Shown here one piece after another: positions 6,555 through 15,192 of a DNA stretch of 64,000 nucleotides (position 1 is the stretch's first letter; every line of letters begins with the position of its first letter). A program made the translations under genes and the position numbers. The notes beneath the pieces were generated by a model. The model saw only the letters and a list, made by a program, of their open reading frames with translations, did not search any database and was not told the DNA's origin. The stretch is taken from assembly GCF_030345075.1 (NCBI RefSeq), contig NZ_CP128361.1, positions 62,001-126,000 of the forward strand, given 5' to 3'. Origin of the DNA: Solwaraspora sp. WMMA2065. GTDB taxonomy: Bacteria; Actinomycetota; Actinomycetes; Mycobacteriales; Micromonosporaceae.

Positions 6555-8177
6555 ATGGTGGAACGGATCGAGGGACACGGCGGGACGTTGGCACTGGCCG
6601 CCGCGCAGGCGTACGGCGTACGTGAGCTGTTCACCCTCTCCGGTGGCCACATCTTCCCGCTGTACGACGCCGCGCACGCCGCCGACTTCCCGATCTACGA
6701 CGTACGGCACGAGCAGACCGCCGTCTTCGCCGCCGAGGCGGTGGCGAAACTGCAGCGCCGCCCCGGGCTCGCCGCACTCACCGCGGGCCCCGGCGTCACC
6801 AACGGCATCTCCGGTCTGACCAGCGCCTTCTTCAACGCCGCGCCGGTGTTGGTGCTCGGTGGCCGGGCACCGGCGTTCCGCTGGGGGTCGGGCAGCCTGC
6901 AGGAGATCGACCACGTACCGCTGGTCGCCCCGGTCACCAAGCACGCCGCCACGGTCGCCGCGACGGACGACGTACCGGCCGCGGTCGGTGCCGCGCTGTC
7001 CGCCGCGCTCGCCCCGCACCGCGGCCCGGCCTTTCTCGACCTGCCGCTGGAGGTGATCTTCTCGACCGCCGAGGTGACCGCGCCGACCGCCGCCGCGGTG
7101 CCGGTGGTCGAGCCCGACCCGGACGAGGTCGCCCGCGCGGCCCGGCTGATCGCCGCCGCCGACCGTCCGGTGATCGTCGCCGGCTCCGACGTGTACGCCG
7201 GGGACGCCGTCGCGGCGTTGCGGGAGGCCGCCGAGGCGCTGCAGGTGCCGGTCTTCACCAACGGCATGGGGCGTGGGTCGCTGCCGCCGGGGCACCCGCT
7301 GGCCTTCGCGAAGGCGCGGCGGGTCGCGTTCGGCCGGGCCGACGTGGTGGTCGTGATCGGCACCCCGCTGGACTTCCGGCTCAGTTTCGGTGACTTCGGC
7401 ACCGCCCAGGTGGTGCACGTCGTCGACGCGCCGGGCCAGCGGGCGACCCACGTGCAGCCGGCCGTTTCGCCCGCCGGTGACCTGCGGCTGATCCTGTCCG
7501 CGTTCGCCGACCACACCGGCGACCGGGCCGACCACACCGGCTGGCTGGCCGACCTGCGCGCCGCCGAGGAGCAGGCCCGGGCGCGGGACGCGGCCGAGCT
7601 CGCCGCCGGGTCCGACCCGATCCGCCCGTCGCGGATCTACGGCGAGCTGCGGGCGGTGCTCGACCCGGACGCCGTGACCATCGGCGACGGTGGTGACTTC
7701 GTCTCGTACGCCGGCCGTTACCTGGAGCCGTCGGTGCCGGGCAGCTGGCTCGACCCCGGCCCGTACGGCTGCCTGGGCACCGGGATGGGCTACGCGATGG
7801 GTGCTCGGCTCACCTACCCGGACCGGCAGGTCTGCGTGCTGATGGGCGACGGTGCAGCCGGCTTCTCGCTGATGGACGTCGAGTCGCTGGCCCGGCAGAA
7901 GTTGCCGGTGGTGATCGTGGTCGGTAACAACGGCATCTGGGGGCTGGAGAAGCACCCGATGCGCGCCATGTACGGCTACGATGTCGCCGCCGACCTGCAG
8001 CCGGGGCTGCGCTACGACGAGATAGTCGGGGCGCTGGGCGGCGCGGGGGAGACGGTGACCAAGGCCGGCGACATCGGTCCGGCGCTGCGCCGGGCCTTCG
8101 ACGCCGGGGTGCCGTACCTGGTCAATGTGGTGACCGACCCGGAGGACGCCTATCCGCGTTCGTCGAACCTGGCCTGA
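6555..8177 (+). CDS. Thiamine-diphosphate enzyme, acetolactate synthase-like
   Basis: A 540-residue ThDP-dependent enzyme of the POX/ALS fold. Seen: the activating glutamate in YDVRHEQTAVFAAEAV (near residue 51), the central domain from about 190, and the ThDP/Mg motif MGDGAAGFSLMDVESL through VIVVGNNGIWG near residues 431-460. ATG at 6555 follows GGGAGG. It is annotated acetolactate synthase in relatives, but no small regulatory subunit (ilvN) or ilvC is adjacent, and oxalyl-CoA decarboxylase or benzaldehyde-lyase-like activity is equally possible. The ilvD gene lies about 53 kb away, so a role in branched-chain amino acid synthesis is not supported by context. Confidence 0.75.
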   Translation: MVERIEGHGGTLALAAAQAYGVRELFTLSGGHIFPLYDAAHAADFPIYDVRHEQTAVFAAEAVAKLQRRPGLAALTAGPGVTNGISGLTSAFFNAAPVLVLGGRAPAFRWGSGSLQEIDHVPLVAPVTKHAATVAATDDVPAAVGAALSAALAPHRGPAFLDLPLEVIFSTAEVTAPTAAAVPVVEPDPDEVARAARLIAAADRPVIVAGSDVYAGDAVAALREAAEALQVPVFTNGMGRGSLPPGHPLAFAKARRVAFGRADVVVVIGTPLDFRLSFGDFGTAQVVHVVDAPGQRATHVQPAVSPAGDLRLILSAFADHTGDRADHTGWLADLRAAEEQARARDAAELAAGSDPIRPSRIYGELRAVLDPDAVTIGDGGDFVSYAGRYLEPSVPGSWLDPGPYGCLGTGMGYAMGARLTYPDRQVCVLMGDGAAGFSLMDVESLARQKLPVVIVVGNNGIWGLEKHPMRAMYGYDVAADLQPGLRYDEIVGALGGAGETVTKAGDIGPALRRAFDAGVPYLVNVVTDPEDAYPRSSNLA

Positions 8178-8270
8178 CCCCTGGTCGGAGTTGGCCTGAG
8201 CGCTGGTCGGACCTGGCTCTGAGAGGTCGCCGACCCCGGTCTGGTCGGCAAATGCTTGGCGGAATGTCGG

Positions 8271-8309
8271 TCCTGTCGTTCATTGTGGGTCTGCAGACAA
8301 ACGACAGGA
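8271..8309 (+). promoter_or_regulatory. Perfect 10-bp inverted repeat covering the drrA Shine-Dalgarno
   Basis: TCCTGTCGTT (8271-8280) and AACGACAGGA (8300-8309) are exact inverted copies around 19 nt. The loop contains the 10-bp palindrome GTCTGCAGAC (8289-8298). The right arm overlaps the Shine-Dalgarno ACAGGAG (8304-8310) of the ATG at 8316. It could be a repressor operator or an RNA hairpin that hides the ribosome site. Confidence 0.6.
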
Positions 8310-8315
8310 GTGAGG

Positions 8316-9395
8316 ATGTCGCACGCGATCTGGGCCGAGGGCCTGGTCAAGCGGTTCGGCGCGACGACCGCGTTGGCCGGGGTGGATCTCGCGGTCCGTA
8401 CCGGCACCGTGTTCGGCCTGCTCGGTCCGAACGGTGCCGGCAAGACGACTGCGGTCCGGGTGCTCGCGACCCTGCTGCGGCCGGACGCCGGGCACGCCCG
8501 GGTACTGGGCTTCGATGTGGTCGGCCGGGCTCACCAGGTCCGTCAGTCGATCGGACTGACCGGGCAGTACGCCTCGGTCGACGAGACGCTGACCGGCGTG
8601 GAAAACCTGATCATGATCGGTCGGTTGCTGGGGTCGTCCCGGCGGGACGCGCGCTCCCGTGCCCGGCAACTGCTGGCCGAGTTCCAACTCACCGACGCCG
8701 CCGATCGCGCGGCCAAGACCTATTCGGGCGGTATGCGCCGCCGGCTCGACCTGGCGGCCAGCCTGGTGGGACGGCCACAGGTGCTGTTCCTCGACGAACC
8801 GACCACCGGGCTGGACCCGCGCAGCCGCAACGAGCTGTGGGAGCTGGTCCGTGGGCTGGTCGCCGGTGGCGTGACGGTGCTGCTCACCACCCAGTACCTG
8901 GAGGAGGCCGACCAGCTGGCCGACGAGTTGGCCGTGGTCGACCACGGTCGGGTGATCGCCGGCGGTACGCCGGAGGAGCTGAAGGCCAAGACCGGTGCCC
9001 AGGTCCTCGCGGTGCGCCCGACCGATCCGAAACAGTTGCCGACGGTGCTGACCGCGCTGCGGGAGCTGTCCGGCAACGAGCCGTCGTTGGCTCAGACCAC
9101 GGTGACGGTGAGCACCGCCGATGCGGACCTGCTGCCGGCGGTGGTCCGCCGACTCGACGAGTCCGGGGTGAAGGTGGGTGAGCTGGCGTTGCGCAGCTCA
9201 AGCCTGGACGAGGTCTTCCTGTCGCTCACCGGCCACCGGGCCGATCCGGGCTCCGGCGGATCGCCGACCGGCACCGGTTCTGCGACCGGCCCCGGCGGCT
9301 CGGAGACCGGCTCCGGCGAGCGCCCGACACCGGCGACCGGGCCGGCCGGTACGGGAGCACAGCCGACCGCCGACACCATGGAGGGAATCCGTTGA
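8316..9395 (+). CDS. DrrA-type ABC exporter ATP-binding protein
   Basis: ATPase subunit of a two-component (DrrAB-like) exporter of the daunorubicin-resistance family, typically moving hydrophobic drugs or lipids. 359 residues. Walker A GPNGAGKTTAVRVL near 37, signature YSGGMRRRLDLAASL near 132, Walker B VLFLDEPTTGLDPRSR, and a DUF4162-type C-terminal region (VLAVRPTDPKQLPTVLTAL) are present. After residue about 308 a Gly/Ser/Thr/Pro-rich tail follows, unusual for the family, which normally ends soon after the SLDEVFLSLTGH motif seen here. ATG at 8316 has a Shine-Dalgarno inside an inverted repeat. The stop overlaps the permease start. Confidence 0.88.
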   Translation: MSHAIWAEGLVKRFGATTALAGVDLAVRTGTVFGLLGPNGAGKTTAVRVLATLLRPDAGHARVLGFDVVGRAHQVRQSIGLTGQYASVDETLTGVENLIMIGRLLGSSRRDARSRARQLLAEFQLTDAADRAAKTYSGGMRRRLDLAASLVGRPQVLFLDEPTTGLDPRSRNELWELVRGLVAGGVTVLLTTQYLEEADQLADELAVVDHGRVIAGGTPEELKAKTGAQVLAVRPTDPKQLPTVLTALRELSGNEPSLAQTTVTVSTADADLLPAVVRRLDESGVKVGELALRSSSLDEVFLSLTGHRADPGSGGSPTGTGSATGPGGSETGSGERPTPATGPAGTGAQPTADTMEGIR

Positions 9396-10207
9396 CCGCC
9401 ACCACCGCCACCACGTCCGAGCTGTCCGGGCGGCACCAGTGGGTCAGCCCGGTGGCCGGGCTGCGGCACACCCGCACCCTGGCCTGGCGGAGCCTGGTGC
9501 AGATCAAGCACAATCCATTGGAGCTGCTCGATCTCAGCGTCCAGCCGCTGATGTTCCTGCTGCTGTTCACTTACGTGTTCGGCGGCGCGATCGCCGGCAC
9601 GCCGGGGGACTATCTGACCTTCGCGTTGCCGGGAATCATCGTGCAGAACGCCCTTTTCGCGACGATGACCACGGGGTTCGGGCTGAACACCGACCTCACC
9701 AAGGGGGTGTTCGACCGGTTGCGGTCGTTGCCGATCGCCCGGTGGGCGCCGCTGGCCGGGCGGATCCTGGCCGACACCGTCAAGCAGGCCTGGTCGGTGC
9801 TGCTGCTGCTGGGTGTCGGGATGATCCTCGGCTACCGGGTCGAAGGTGGTCCGGTCGGCCTGCTCGGCGCGTTCGCGCTGATCCTGGCCTTCACCCTGGC
9901 CGCGTCGTGGATCTCGGTGCTGGTCGGGGTGATGGTCAGCGAGCCGGAGAAGGTGCAGATCTTCGGCTTCATGGTGATCTTTCCGCTGACCTTCACCAGT
10001 AACGCATTCGTGCCGACCGAGACTATGCCGGGCTGGCTTCAGGCCTGGGTCGAGGTCAACCCGGTGACGATCCTCGCCGACGGCCTGCGTGGCCTGCTCA
10101 GTGGCGCGCCCGCCGCCGGCCCGGTCGGCTTCTCGCTGCTCTGGGCAGCCGGCATCGCGGCGGTGTTCGCGCCGCTGGCGCTCGCCCGGTTCAAGCGCCG
10201 GGTCTGA
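9392..10207 (+). CDS. DrrB-type ABC exporter permease (ABC-2 family)
   Basis: Membrane subunit partnering the upstream ATPase; 271 residues with about six hydrophobic segments, as in ABC-2 type permeases. Typical landmarks: cytoplasmic WRSLVQIKHNPLELLDLSVQ at the N-terminus, the exposed LPGIIVQNALFATMTTGFGL, the coupling segment GVFDRLRSLPIARWAPLAGR, and the conserved FPLTFTSNAFVPTETMPGWL near the end. The start is TTG at 9392, overlapping the ATPase stop by 4 nt with GGAGGG upstream, so the two are translationally coupled. The exported molecule is unknown. Confidence 0.88.
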   Translation: MTATTATTSELSGRHQWVSPVAGLRHTRTLAWRSLVQIKHNPLELLDLSVQPLMFLLLFTYVFGGAIAGTPGDYLTFALPGIIVQNALFATMTTGFGLNTDLTKGVFDRLRSLPIARWAPLAGRILADTVKQAWSVLLLLGVGMILGYRVEGGPVGLLGAFALILAFTLAASWISVLVGVMVSEPEKVQIFGFMVIFPLTFTSNAFVPTETMPGWLQAWVEVNPVTILADGLRGLLSGAPAAGPVGFSLLWAAGIAAVFAPLALARFKRRV

Positions 10208-10240
10208 CCTGACCACCCTCCGGGCGGGCCGCTCGGGTTG

Positions 10241-10264
10241 CCCGGGTCAGGCGCCTGACTCGGG
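10241..10264. terminator. Palindromic hairpin between convergent genes
   Basis: An imperfect palindrome with a perfect 12-bp core TCAGGCGCCTGA and flanking CCCG/CGGG pairs lies just after the permease gene and overlaps the end of the convergent PLD-N gene. It may terminate transcription in both directions. No U-tract is present. Confidence 0.4.
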
Positions 10265-10672
10265 CCGGCGGTCCTCCCGGGGGTCTGCGGCGTCCCGGCG
10301 GCGCAGGTCGTCCTCCCGGCGGCGCAGGTCCTCCTCCCACCGTTCGAAGAGCTCGCGATCCTGCTTCGACCTTTCGGCGTCGAGCGCGCGCAGGAACTCG
10401 GGATCGTCGTCGGGGGCCGTCGGACGGTTGCGCGGTGGCGGGGTACCGGTCGGTCTGGGGACGCCGCCGAGCGGTGACGGGCTGCCGAAGCCGGGCCGGC
10501 GGCTGAGGAACCAGGCGGCCGGCCCGAGGAGTGGGATGACGATGATGACCGGCACCCAGAGCAGGCGCGGCAGGGCGCGGACGTCACCTTTCTCCGCTGA
10601 GAGGCAGCTGATCAGCGCCACCGCCATGAGCACGACGTGGAGCATGAAGAGCAGGATGAACACGCGGGCCAT
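10247..10672 (-). CDS. PLDc_N (cardiolipin synthase N-terminal-like) membrane protein
   Basis: A 141-residue protein with two N-terminal membrane helices (VFILLFMLHVVLMAVALISC and LWVPVIIVIPLLGPAAWFLS). This matches the PLDc_N domain that precedes phospholipase-D domains in cardiolipin synthases, but no HKD catalytic domain follows. The second half is hydrophilic, with a Glu/Arg-rich helix (ERWEEDLRRREDDLRRRD) likely forming a coiled coil. Such stand-alone PLDc_N proteins are common in actinobacteria and their role is unknown. Confidence 0.78.
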   Translation of the reverse strand: MARVFILLFMLHVVLMAVALISCLSAEKGDVRALPRLLWVPVIIVIPLLGPAAWFLSRRPGFGSPSPLGGVPRPTGTPPPRNRPTAPDDDPEFLRALDAERSKQDRELFERWEEDLRRREDDLRRRDAADPREDRRPESGA

Positions 10673-10708
10673 CCCGCAATGATGCCCCGCCTGGCGGGCT
10701 CAGCCTAG

Positions 10709-11047
10709 TCAGCTGAGGATCAGGATGGCGCCGAGCGCCGCGTAACCGGCGGTGACCAGCCCCAGCAGGGGCACCTCCGTGCTGATCTGTCCGGCTGCCG
10801 GACGTCGTGGGCCGCTGGCGTGCCGGTAGGCGTGGCCGATCAGCCCGGCCCAACCGATCACCGCGAACAGACCGAGCAGCGTGGCGGCTCCGCCCCGCTC
10901 GACGGCCAGCCGCATGGTGAGCGCCACCACCAGGGTGAGCGCCAGAGCCGACCGCCGCCAGGCCAGCCGGGTCCGTTCGGGCTGCAGACCGGGGTCCCGG
11001 GCCGGCGGTCCGTGCTCGCGGGCCGGCGGGTCGGTGGGATCAGCCAC
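10709..11047 (-). CDS. DUF202 family membrane protein
   Basis: A 112-residue protein with three hydrophobic segments and the DUF202 entry motif LQPERTRLAWRRSALAL, where the RTxLAW(R) pattern marks the family. It starts with GTG overlapping the last codons of the upstream DUF202 gene, so both are translated from one transcript. DUF202 proteins (YidH/YidG type) are inner-membrane proteins of unknown function often found as pairs. Confidence 0.82.
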   Translation of the reverse strand: MADPTDPPAREHGPPARDPGLQPERTRLAWRRSALALTLVVALTMRLAVERGGAATLLGLFAVIGWAGLIGHAYRHASGPRRPAAGQISTEVPLLGLVTAGYAALGAILILS

Positions 11048-11438
11048 TGGCCGCCTCGACCAGCACGACGATGGTCAACGCGGTGGCACCGACACCGACA
11101 CACATCGCGAGGAACGCCGGAAACCGGGACGCCGGTAGGTCGGTGCCCAACCGCATGGCCCGCTCGGTACGGGACCAGTGGTCGACCGCCCGCAGCGCGA
11201 CGGTCCCGCCGAGCAGCAGCAGGGTCACCGCCAGCCCTTCCCGAAGGTGGGCCACGGACAGCTCAGGCAGGAACTGCGCGATGGCCAGCCCGCCGGCGAC
11301 CAACGCCAGGGCGGTCCGGATCCAGGCCAGGAAGGTCCGCTCGTTCGCCAGCGAGAACCGGTAGTCGGGCGCGGTGCCGACCCGGCGCAGCTGCTGGGGA
11401 TCGAACCACCGGCGCAGCGCACTCCACACGTGGATCAT
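11040..11438 (-). CDS. DUF202 (YidH-like) membrane protein
   Basis: A 132-residue inner-membrane protein. The motif FSLANERTFLAWIRTALALVAGG (two adjacent short parts, from about residue 28) is the classical YidH/DUF202 signature, followed by three membrane helices. It is the upstream partner of a second DUF202 protein, with an 8-nt overlap. It is divergent from the gene at 11463. No function is established for the family. Confidence 0.85.
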   Translation of the reverse strand: MIHVWSALRRWFDPQQLRRVGTAPDYRFSLANERTFLAWIRTALALVAGGLAIAQFLPELSVAHLREGLAVTLLLLGGTVALRAVDHWSRTERAMRLGTDLPASRFPAFLAMCVGVGATALTIVVLVEAASG

Positions 11439-11448
11439 TATCGCCGAC

Positions 11449-11454
11449 TAGACT
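11449..11454 (+). promoter_or_regulatory. -10 element for leaderless gene at 11463
   Basis: TAGACT ends 8 nt before GTG 11463, with no Shine-Dalgarno between them; a leaderless transcript is expected. Confidence 0.5.
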
Positions 11455-11462
11455 CACCGTCT

Positions 11463-11867
11463 GTGGCCGAGCTGACCGATGACGAGCGCAGCACACTGAA
11501 GACCGGTGCTTTCGGTGCCGTCTACCTGGTGTCGGCTGCGGACCCGGGGCTGGTGTCGATGGTCCGGGAGAGCTTCGCTGCCTCGGACGTGTTCGCCGGG
11601 ACGTCGGGTCTGGTGAACGACGTGCTGACCAGCGGCGAGTTGCCCAAGTTGGCACGGGACACGCCGGAGGCGGTGGAGCAGTTGGTGCTGCCGGCGCTGC
11701 GGCAGTCGGTGGCGGTGCTCACCGCGAAGGCCCCGCACGACCTGGAGCACTACCGGTCGGCGGTGACCGAGGCGGTCGACCGGGTAGCGCGGGCCGCGTC
11801 CGGGGTCGACCCGGCGGAGACGGCGATGATCTCCAAGATCAGGCAGGCGTTGGCCACTCCCTCCTGA
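11463..11867 (+). CDS. Conserved hypothetical protein
   Basis: A 134-residue soluble, mainly helical protein that I do not recognise by function. It opens with AELTDDERSTLKTGAFGAVYLVSAADPG and ends ETAMISKIRQALATPS; the GAFGAVYLVSAA segment is the most distinctive part. No membrane segment, metal motif or nucleotide motif is visible. The GTG start is placed 8 nt after a TAGACT hexamer, arguing for leaderless expression. It is divergent from the DUF202 pair. Confidence 0.65.
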   Translation: MAELTDDERSTLKTGAFGAVYLVSAADPGLVSMVRESFAASDVFAGTSGLVNDVLTSGELPKLARDTPEAVEQLVLPALRQSVAVLTAKAPHDLEHYRSAVTEAVDRVARAASGVDPAETAMISKIRQALATPS

Positions 11868-11930
11868 CCGGTCCGTCCCCCTGCTGACCAGGGCGGTCGT
11901 ACGGTCCGGCCGGCCCGTCGGTGGGGCCGT

Positions 11931-11958
11931 TTGGCCCTTGGCTACTTGCGGGTAACAT
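11931..11958 (+). promoter_or_regulatory. Candidate promoter of etfBA
   Basis: TTGGCC (11931-11936) and TAACAT (11953-11958) with a 16-nt spacer lie upstream of etfB. The leader of roughly 100 nt ends with GGAGGGG about 12 nt before the ATG. Confidence 0.35.
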
Positions 11959-12070
11959 GGCGGGTGGGGCATTCCACAGCGGTGCTCGGTTGACCGATCG
12001 TTAAGGAAAGCGGCAGGCTGCGCCGAGAGTGGTAGAGCAGCACCACCTACAGGAGGGGTGTCGAAGCGCG

Positions 12071-12850
12071 ATGAACATCGTCGTACTCGTCAAGCAGGTG
12101 CCCGATTCCGGCGCGGAACGCGCCCTGCGCGGTGACGACAACACCGTCGACCGCGGGTCGGCCAACAACGTGATCAATGAGATGGACGAGTACGCGATCG
12201 AGGAGGCGCTGCGGCTGCGGGAGGCCAACGGCGGTGAGGTGACCATCCTCACCATGGGCCCGGACCGCGCGGCCGAGTCGATCCGCAAGGCGCTGTCGAT
12301 GGGGCCGGACAAGGCGGTGCACGTCGTCGACGACGCCCTGCACGGCTCCTGCGCGGTCGCCACCTCCAAGGTCCTCGCCGCGGCGCTCGGCACCCTCGGG
12401 GCGGATCTGATCCTCTGCGGTGCCGAGTCCACCGACGGGCGGGTGCAGGTGATGCCGCACATGCTCGCCGAACGGCTCGGCATCGCCGCCCTGACTGGCG
12501 CCCGCAAGCTGACCGTCGACGGCGGCACGCTCACCGTCGAACGGCAGAGCGAAGAGGGCTACGAGGTGGTCAGCGCCGCCACCCCGGCGGTGGTCTCGGT
12601 GTGGGACACCATCAACGAGCCGCGCTACCCCTCGTTCAAGGGGATCATGGCGGCGAAGAAGAAGCCGGTGCAGAGCCTGTCCCTGGCCGATCTGGGGGTG
12701 GCCGCCAGCGAGGTCGGCTTCGACGGGGCGACCAGTGAGGTCGTCGAGCACCACAAGCGCCCACCACGGTCGGCGGGGCAGAAGGTCGTCGACGACGGCG
12801 AGGCCGGCGTACGGCTGGTCGAGTTCCTGGCGTCCGAGAAGTTCGTGTGA
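12071..12850 (+). CDS. etfB: Electron transfer flavoprotein beta subunit
   Basis: Beta subunit (FixA family) of the heterodimeric flavoprotein that takes electrons from acyl-CoA dehydrogenases. 259 residues, normal length. It begins MNIVVLVKQVPDSG and contains DEYAIEEALRLRE, the AMP-binding region around GAESTDGRVQVMPHMLAERLG, and the conserved VVSVWDTINEPRYPSFKGIMAAKKK near residue 178. ATG at 12071 is the family start. It is followed after 14 nt by etfA, forming the usual etfBA operon. Confidence 0.95.
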   Translation: MNIVVLVKQVPDSGAERALRGDDNTVDRGSANNVINEMDEYAIEEALRLREANGGEVTILTMGPDRAAESIRKALSMGPDKAVHVVDDALHGSCAVATSKVLAAALGTLGADLILCGAESTDGRVQVMPHMLAERLGIAALTGARKLTVDGGTLTVERQSEEGYEVVSAATPAVVSVWDTINEPRYPSFKGIMAAKKKPVQSLSLADLGVAASEVGFDGATSEVVEHHKRPPRSAGQKVVDDGEAGVRLVEFLASEKFV

Positions 12851-12864
12851 GCGGGGAGGTTGAC

Positions 12865-13827
12865 ATGGCTGAGGTTCTCGTTGTCGTCGAGGCCACCGGT
12901 GAGTTCGGCGTCAAGAAGGTCACCCTGGAACTGCTGACCCTGGCCCGTAAGCTGGGCGGCGAGGTGTCCGCGGTGGTGCTCGGCGGGCCGGGTGCGGCCG
13001 CCGCGATGACCGACAAGCTCGGTGAGTACGGCGCCAGCAAGGTGTACGCCGCCGAGAGCGAGGAGATCGACGGCTACCTGGTCGCTCCGAAGGTGACCGT
13101 GCTGGCCGAGCTGATCGGCCGGGTGCAGCCCGGCGCGGTGCTGCTCGCCTCCTCGCAGGAGGGCAAGGAGATCGCCGGTCGGCTCGCCGTACGGCTGGAC
13201 AACGGCCTGCTGACCGACGTGGTCGACCTGGCCGCCGACGGCACGGCGACCCAGATCGCGTTCGCCGGCGCCACCATCGTCACTTCCCGGGTCACCCGGG
13301 GCCTGCCGTTGGTGACGCTGCGGCCCAACTCGGTGGCGCCCGAGCCGGCCCCGGCCACCCCGCAGGTGGAGCAGGTGCAGGTGCAGGTCGCCGACTCCGA
13401 CAAGCTGGCCAAGGTGGTCGAGCGGGTCGCCGAGCAGTCCGGCTCCCGGCCGGAGCTCACCGAGGCGTCCGTGGTCGTCTCGGGCGGGCGCGGTGTCGGC
13501 AGCGGCGACAACTTCAAACTGGTCGAGGAGCTCGCCGACCTGCTCGGCGGCGCGGTGGGCGCCTCCCGGGCCGCGGTCGACTCCGGGTTCTATCCGCATC
13601 AGTTCCAGGTGGGGCAGACCGGCAAGACCGTCTCCCCACAGCTGTACGTGGCGCTGGGCATCTCCGGGGCGATCCAGCACCGGGCCGGGATGCAGACCGC
13701 GAAGACCATCGTGGCGGTCAACAAGGACGGTGAGGCGCCGATCTTCGAGCTCGCCGACTTCGGTGTGGTTGGTGACCTGAACAAGGTGGTCCCGCAGGCG
13801 GCCGAGGAGATCCGCAAGCGCAAGTGA
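12865..13827 (+). CDS. etfA: Electron transfer flavoprotein alpha subunit
   Basis: Alpha subunit (FixB family), 320 residues, binding FAD in its C-terminal domain. Seen: [20 protein letters not shown] at the start, [20 protein letters not shown] near 208, [25 protein letters not shown], the FAD motif [18 protein letters not shown] near 262, and [27 protein letters not shown] at 12865 with GGGGAGG (12853-12859) is preferred over the GTG overlapping etfB. The next genes are in sulfur transfer, so there is no obvious fixed electron donor nearby. Confidence 0.95.
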   Translation: MAEVLVVVEATGEFGVKKVTLELLTLARKLGGEVSAVVLGGPGAAAAMTDKLGEYGASKVYAAESEEIDGYLVAPKVTVLAELIGRVQPGAVLLASSQEGKEIAGRLAVRLDNGLLTDVVDLAADGTATQIAFAGATIVTSRVTRGLPLVTLRPNSVAPEPAPATPQVEQVQVQVADSDKLAKVVERVAEQSGSRPELTEASVVVSGGRGVGSGDNFKLVEELADLLGGAVGASRAAVDSGFYPHQFQVGQTGKTVSPQLYVALGISGAIQHRAGMQTAKTIVAVNKDGEAPIFELADFGVVGDLNKVVPQAAEEIRKRK

Positions 13828-13889
13828 GGTGACCGTCCCGCAGGGCGTCGCGGCCACCGCCGTACCGACCTGACTGATCGGGTCCGGCC

Positions 13890-13922
13890 GCCTATCCGCC
13901 GGACCCGACCCGGCGGATAGGC
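13890..13922 (+). repeat. 13-bp perfect inverted repeat before cysteine desulfurase
   Basis: GCCTATCCGCCGG (13890-13902) and CCGGCGGATAGGC (13910-13922) are perfect inverted copies with a 7-nt loop. The right arm contains the TAGGC of the -10 hexamer TAGGCT (13918-13923) of the next gene, 8 nt before ATG 13932. It can serve as terminator of etfBA, as an operator, or both. Confidence 0.55.
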
Positions 13923-13931
13923 TTGCTGGTG

Positions 13932-15128
13932 ATGGCTTATCTCGACCACGCCGCGACCACGCCGATGCTCGACGAGGCGGTGGAGACCTACGTCGCCACC
14001 GCCCGCCGGGTCGGTAACGCGTCGTCACTGCACGCCGCCGGACGGGCGGCCCGGCGTACGGTCGAGGAGGCCCGGGAGCGGGTCGCCGCCGCCCTCGGCG
14101 CCCGGCCGTCCGAGGTGATCTTTACCGCCGGCGGCACGGAGAGCGACAACCTCGCGGTCAAGGGAATCTTCTGGGCACGTTCGGCGGCGGATCCTGCCCG
14201 GCGGCGGATCCTGGCCAGCACCGTCGAGCACCACGCCGTGCTCGACGCCGTGCAGTGGCTCGCCGAGCACGGGCAGGCCCAGGTGACCTGGCTGCCGGTG
14301 GACGCTACCGGTCGGGTCGACGACGCCACCGTGCAGGCCGAGCTGGACGCCGCCGCCGACGAGCTGGCCCTGGTCACCGTCATGTGGGCGAACAACGAGG
14401 TCGGCACAGTGCAACCGGTCGCCGCCGTCGCGGCAATGGCCGCGCGGGCCGGCGTACCGCTGCACACCGACGCGGTCCAGGCGGTCGGTCAGGTTCCGGT
14501 CGACTTCGCCGCCAGTGGCGCCGCCGCGCTGACCGTCAGCGGTCACAAGCTCGGCGGCCCCGCCGGCGTGGGCGCCCTGCTGCTCGGCCGGGACGTCACT
14601 TGCACCCCGCTGCTGCACGGTGGTGGCCAGGAGCGCGACGTCCGCTCCGGCACGGTCGACACCGCCGGGATCGCCGCGTTCGCGGTCGCCGTGGAGGTGG
14701 CGGTGAAACGCCAGGCCGAGCACGCGGCGCGGGTCGGTGCGCTCCGCGACGACCTGGTCCGACGGGTACGCCAGGTGGTACCGGACGTGATCTACAACGG
14801 TGACCCGGCCGACCGGCTCCCGGGCAACGCGCACTTCTCGTTCCCCGGCTGCGAAGGCGACGCACTGTTGCTGCTGCTCGACGCCCAGGGCATCGCCTGT
14901 TCGACCGGCTCGGCCTGTTCGGCCGGGGTCGCGCAGCCGTCGCACGTGCTGCTGGCGATGGCCGACGACGACGAGCGAGCCCGCTCGTCCCTGCGGTTCA
15001 GCCTGGGCCACGACTCCACCCGGGCCGAGGTCGACGCGCTGGTGGCGGCCCTGCCCGGTGCGGTCGAGCGGGCCCGCCGGGCCGGCGCGGTCCGCGGCAC
15101 GAAGGCGACGCCGCCCGCCGCCGGCTGA
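13932..15128 (+). CDS. Cysteine desulfurase (NifS/IscS type)
   Basis: PLP enzyme of 398 residues that removes sulfur from cysteine as a persulfide. Seen: YLDHAATTP at the N-terminus, [15 protein letters not shown], the stacking histidine in TVEHHAVL, the PLP lysine in [12 protein letters not shown] near residue 201, and the active cysteine in the short loop [10 protein letters not shown] near 325. It is followed by mnmA, so it probably supplies sulfur for tRNA 2-thiouridine. This pairing is common in actinobacteria and bacilli. Its leaderless-type promoter overlaps an inverted repeat. Confidence 0.92.
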   Translation: MAYLDHAATTPMLDEAVETYVATARRVGNASSLHAAGRAARRTVEEARERVAAALGARPSEVIFTAGGTESDNLAVKGIFWARSAADPARRRILASTVEHHAVLDAVQWLAEHGQAQVTWLPVDATGRVDDATVQAELDAAADELALVTVMWANNEVGTVQPVAAVAAMAARAGVPLHTDAVQAVGQVPVDFAASGAAALTVSGHKLGGPAGVGALLLGRDVTCTPLLHGGGQERDVRSGTVDTAGIAAFAVAVEVAVKRQAEHAARVGALRDDLVRRVRQVVPDVIYNGDPADRLPGNAHFSFPGCEGDALLLLLDAQGIACSTGSACSAGVAQPSHVLLAMADDDERARSSLRFSLGHDSTRAEVDALVAALPGAVERARRAGAVRGTKATPPAAG

Positions 15129-15192
15129 CCCGGGGCCGCTGCGGGACGATTACCCTCGAACCGAGGCGACGATCAGGCAGGAGATGGGTACG

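Noticed and set aside
6555-8177. Assignment of the ThDP enzyme to branched-chain amino acid synthesis together with ilvD in this window
   Set aside because: The genes are over 50 kb apart and no ilvN or ilvC is adjacent; the link would rest only on annotation names.
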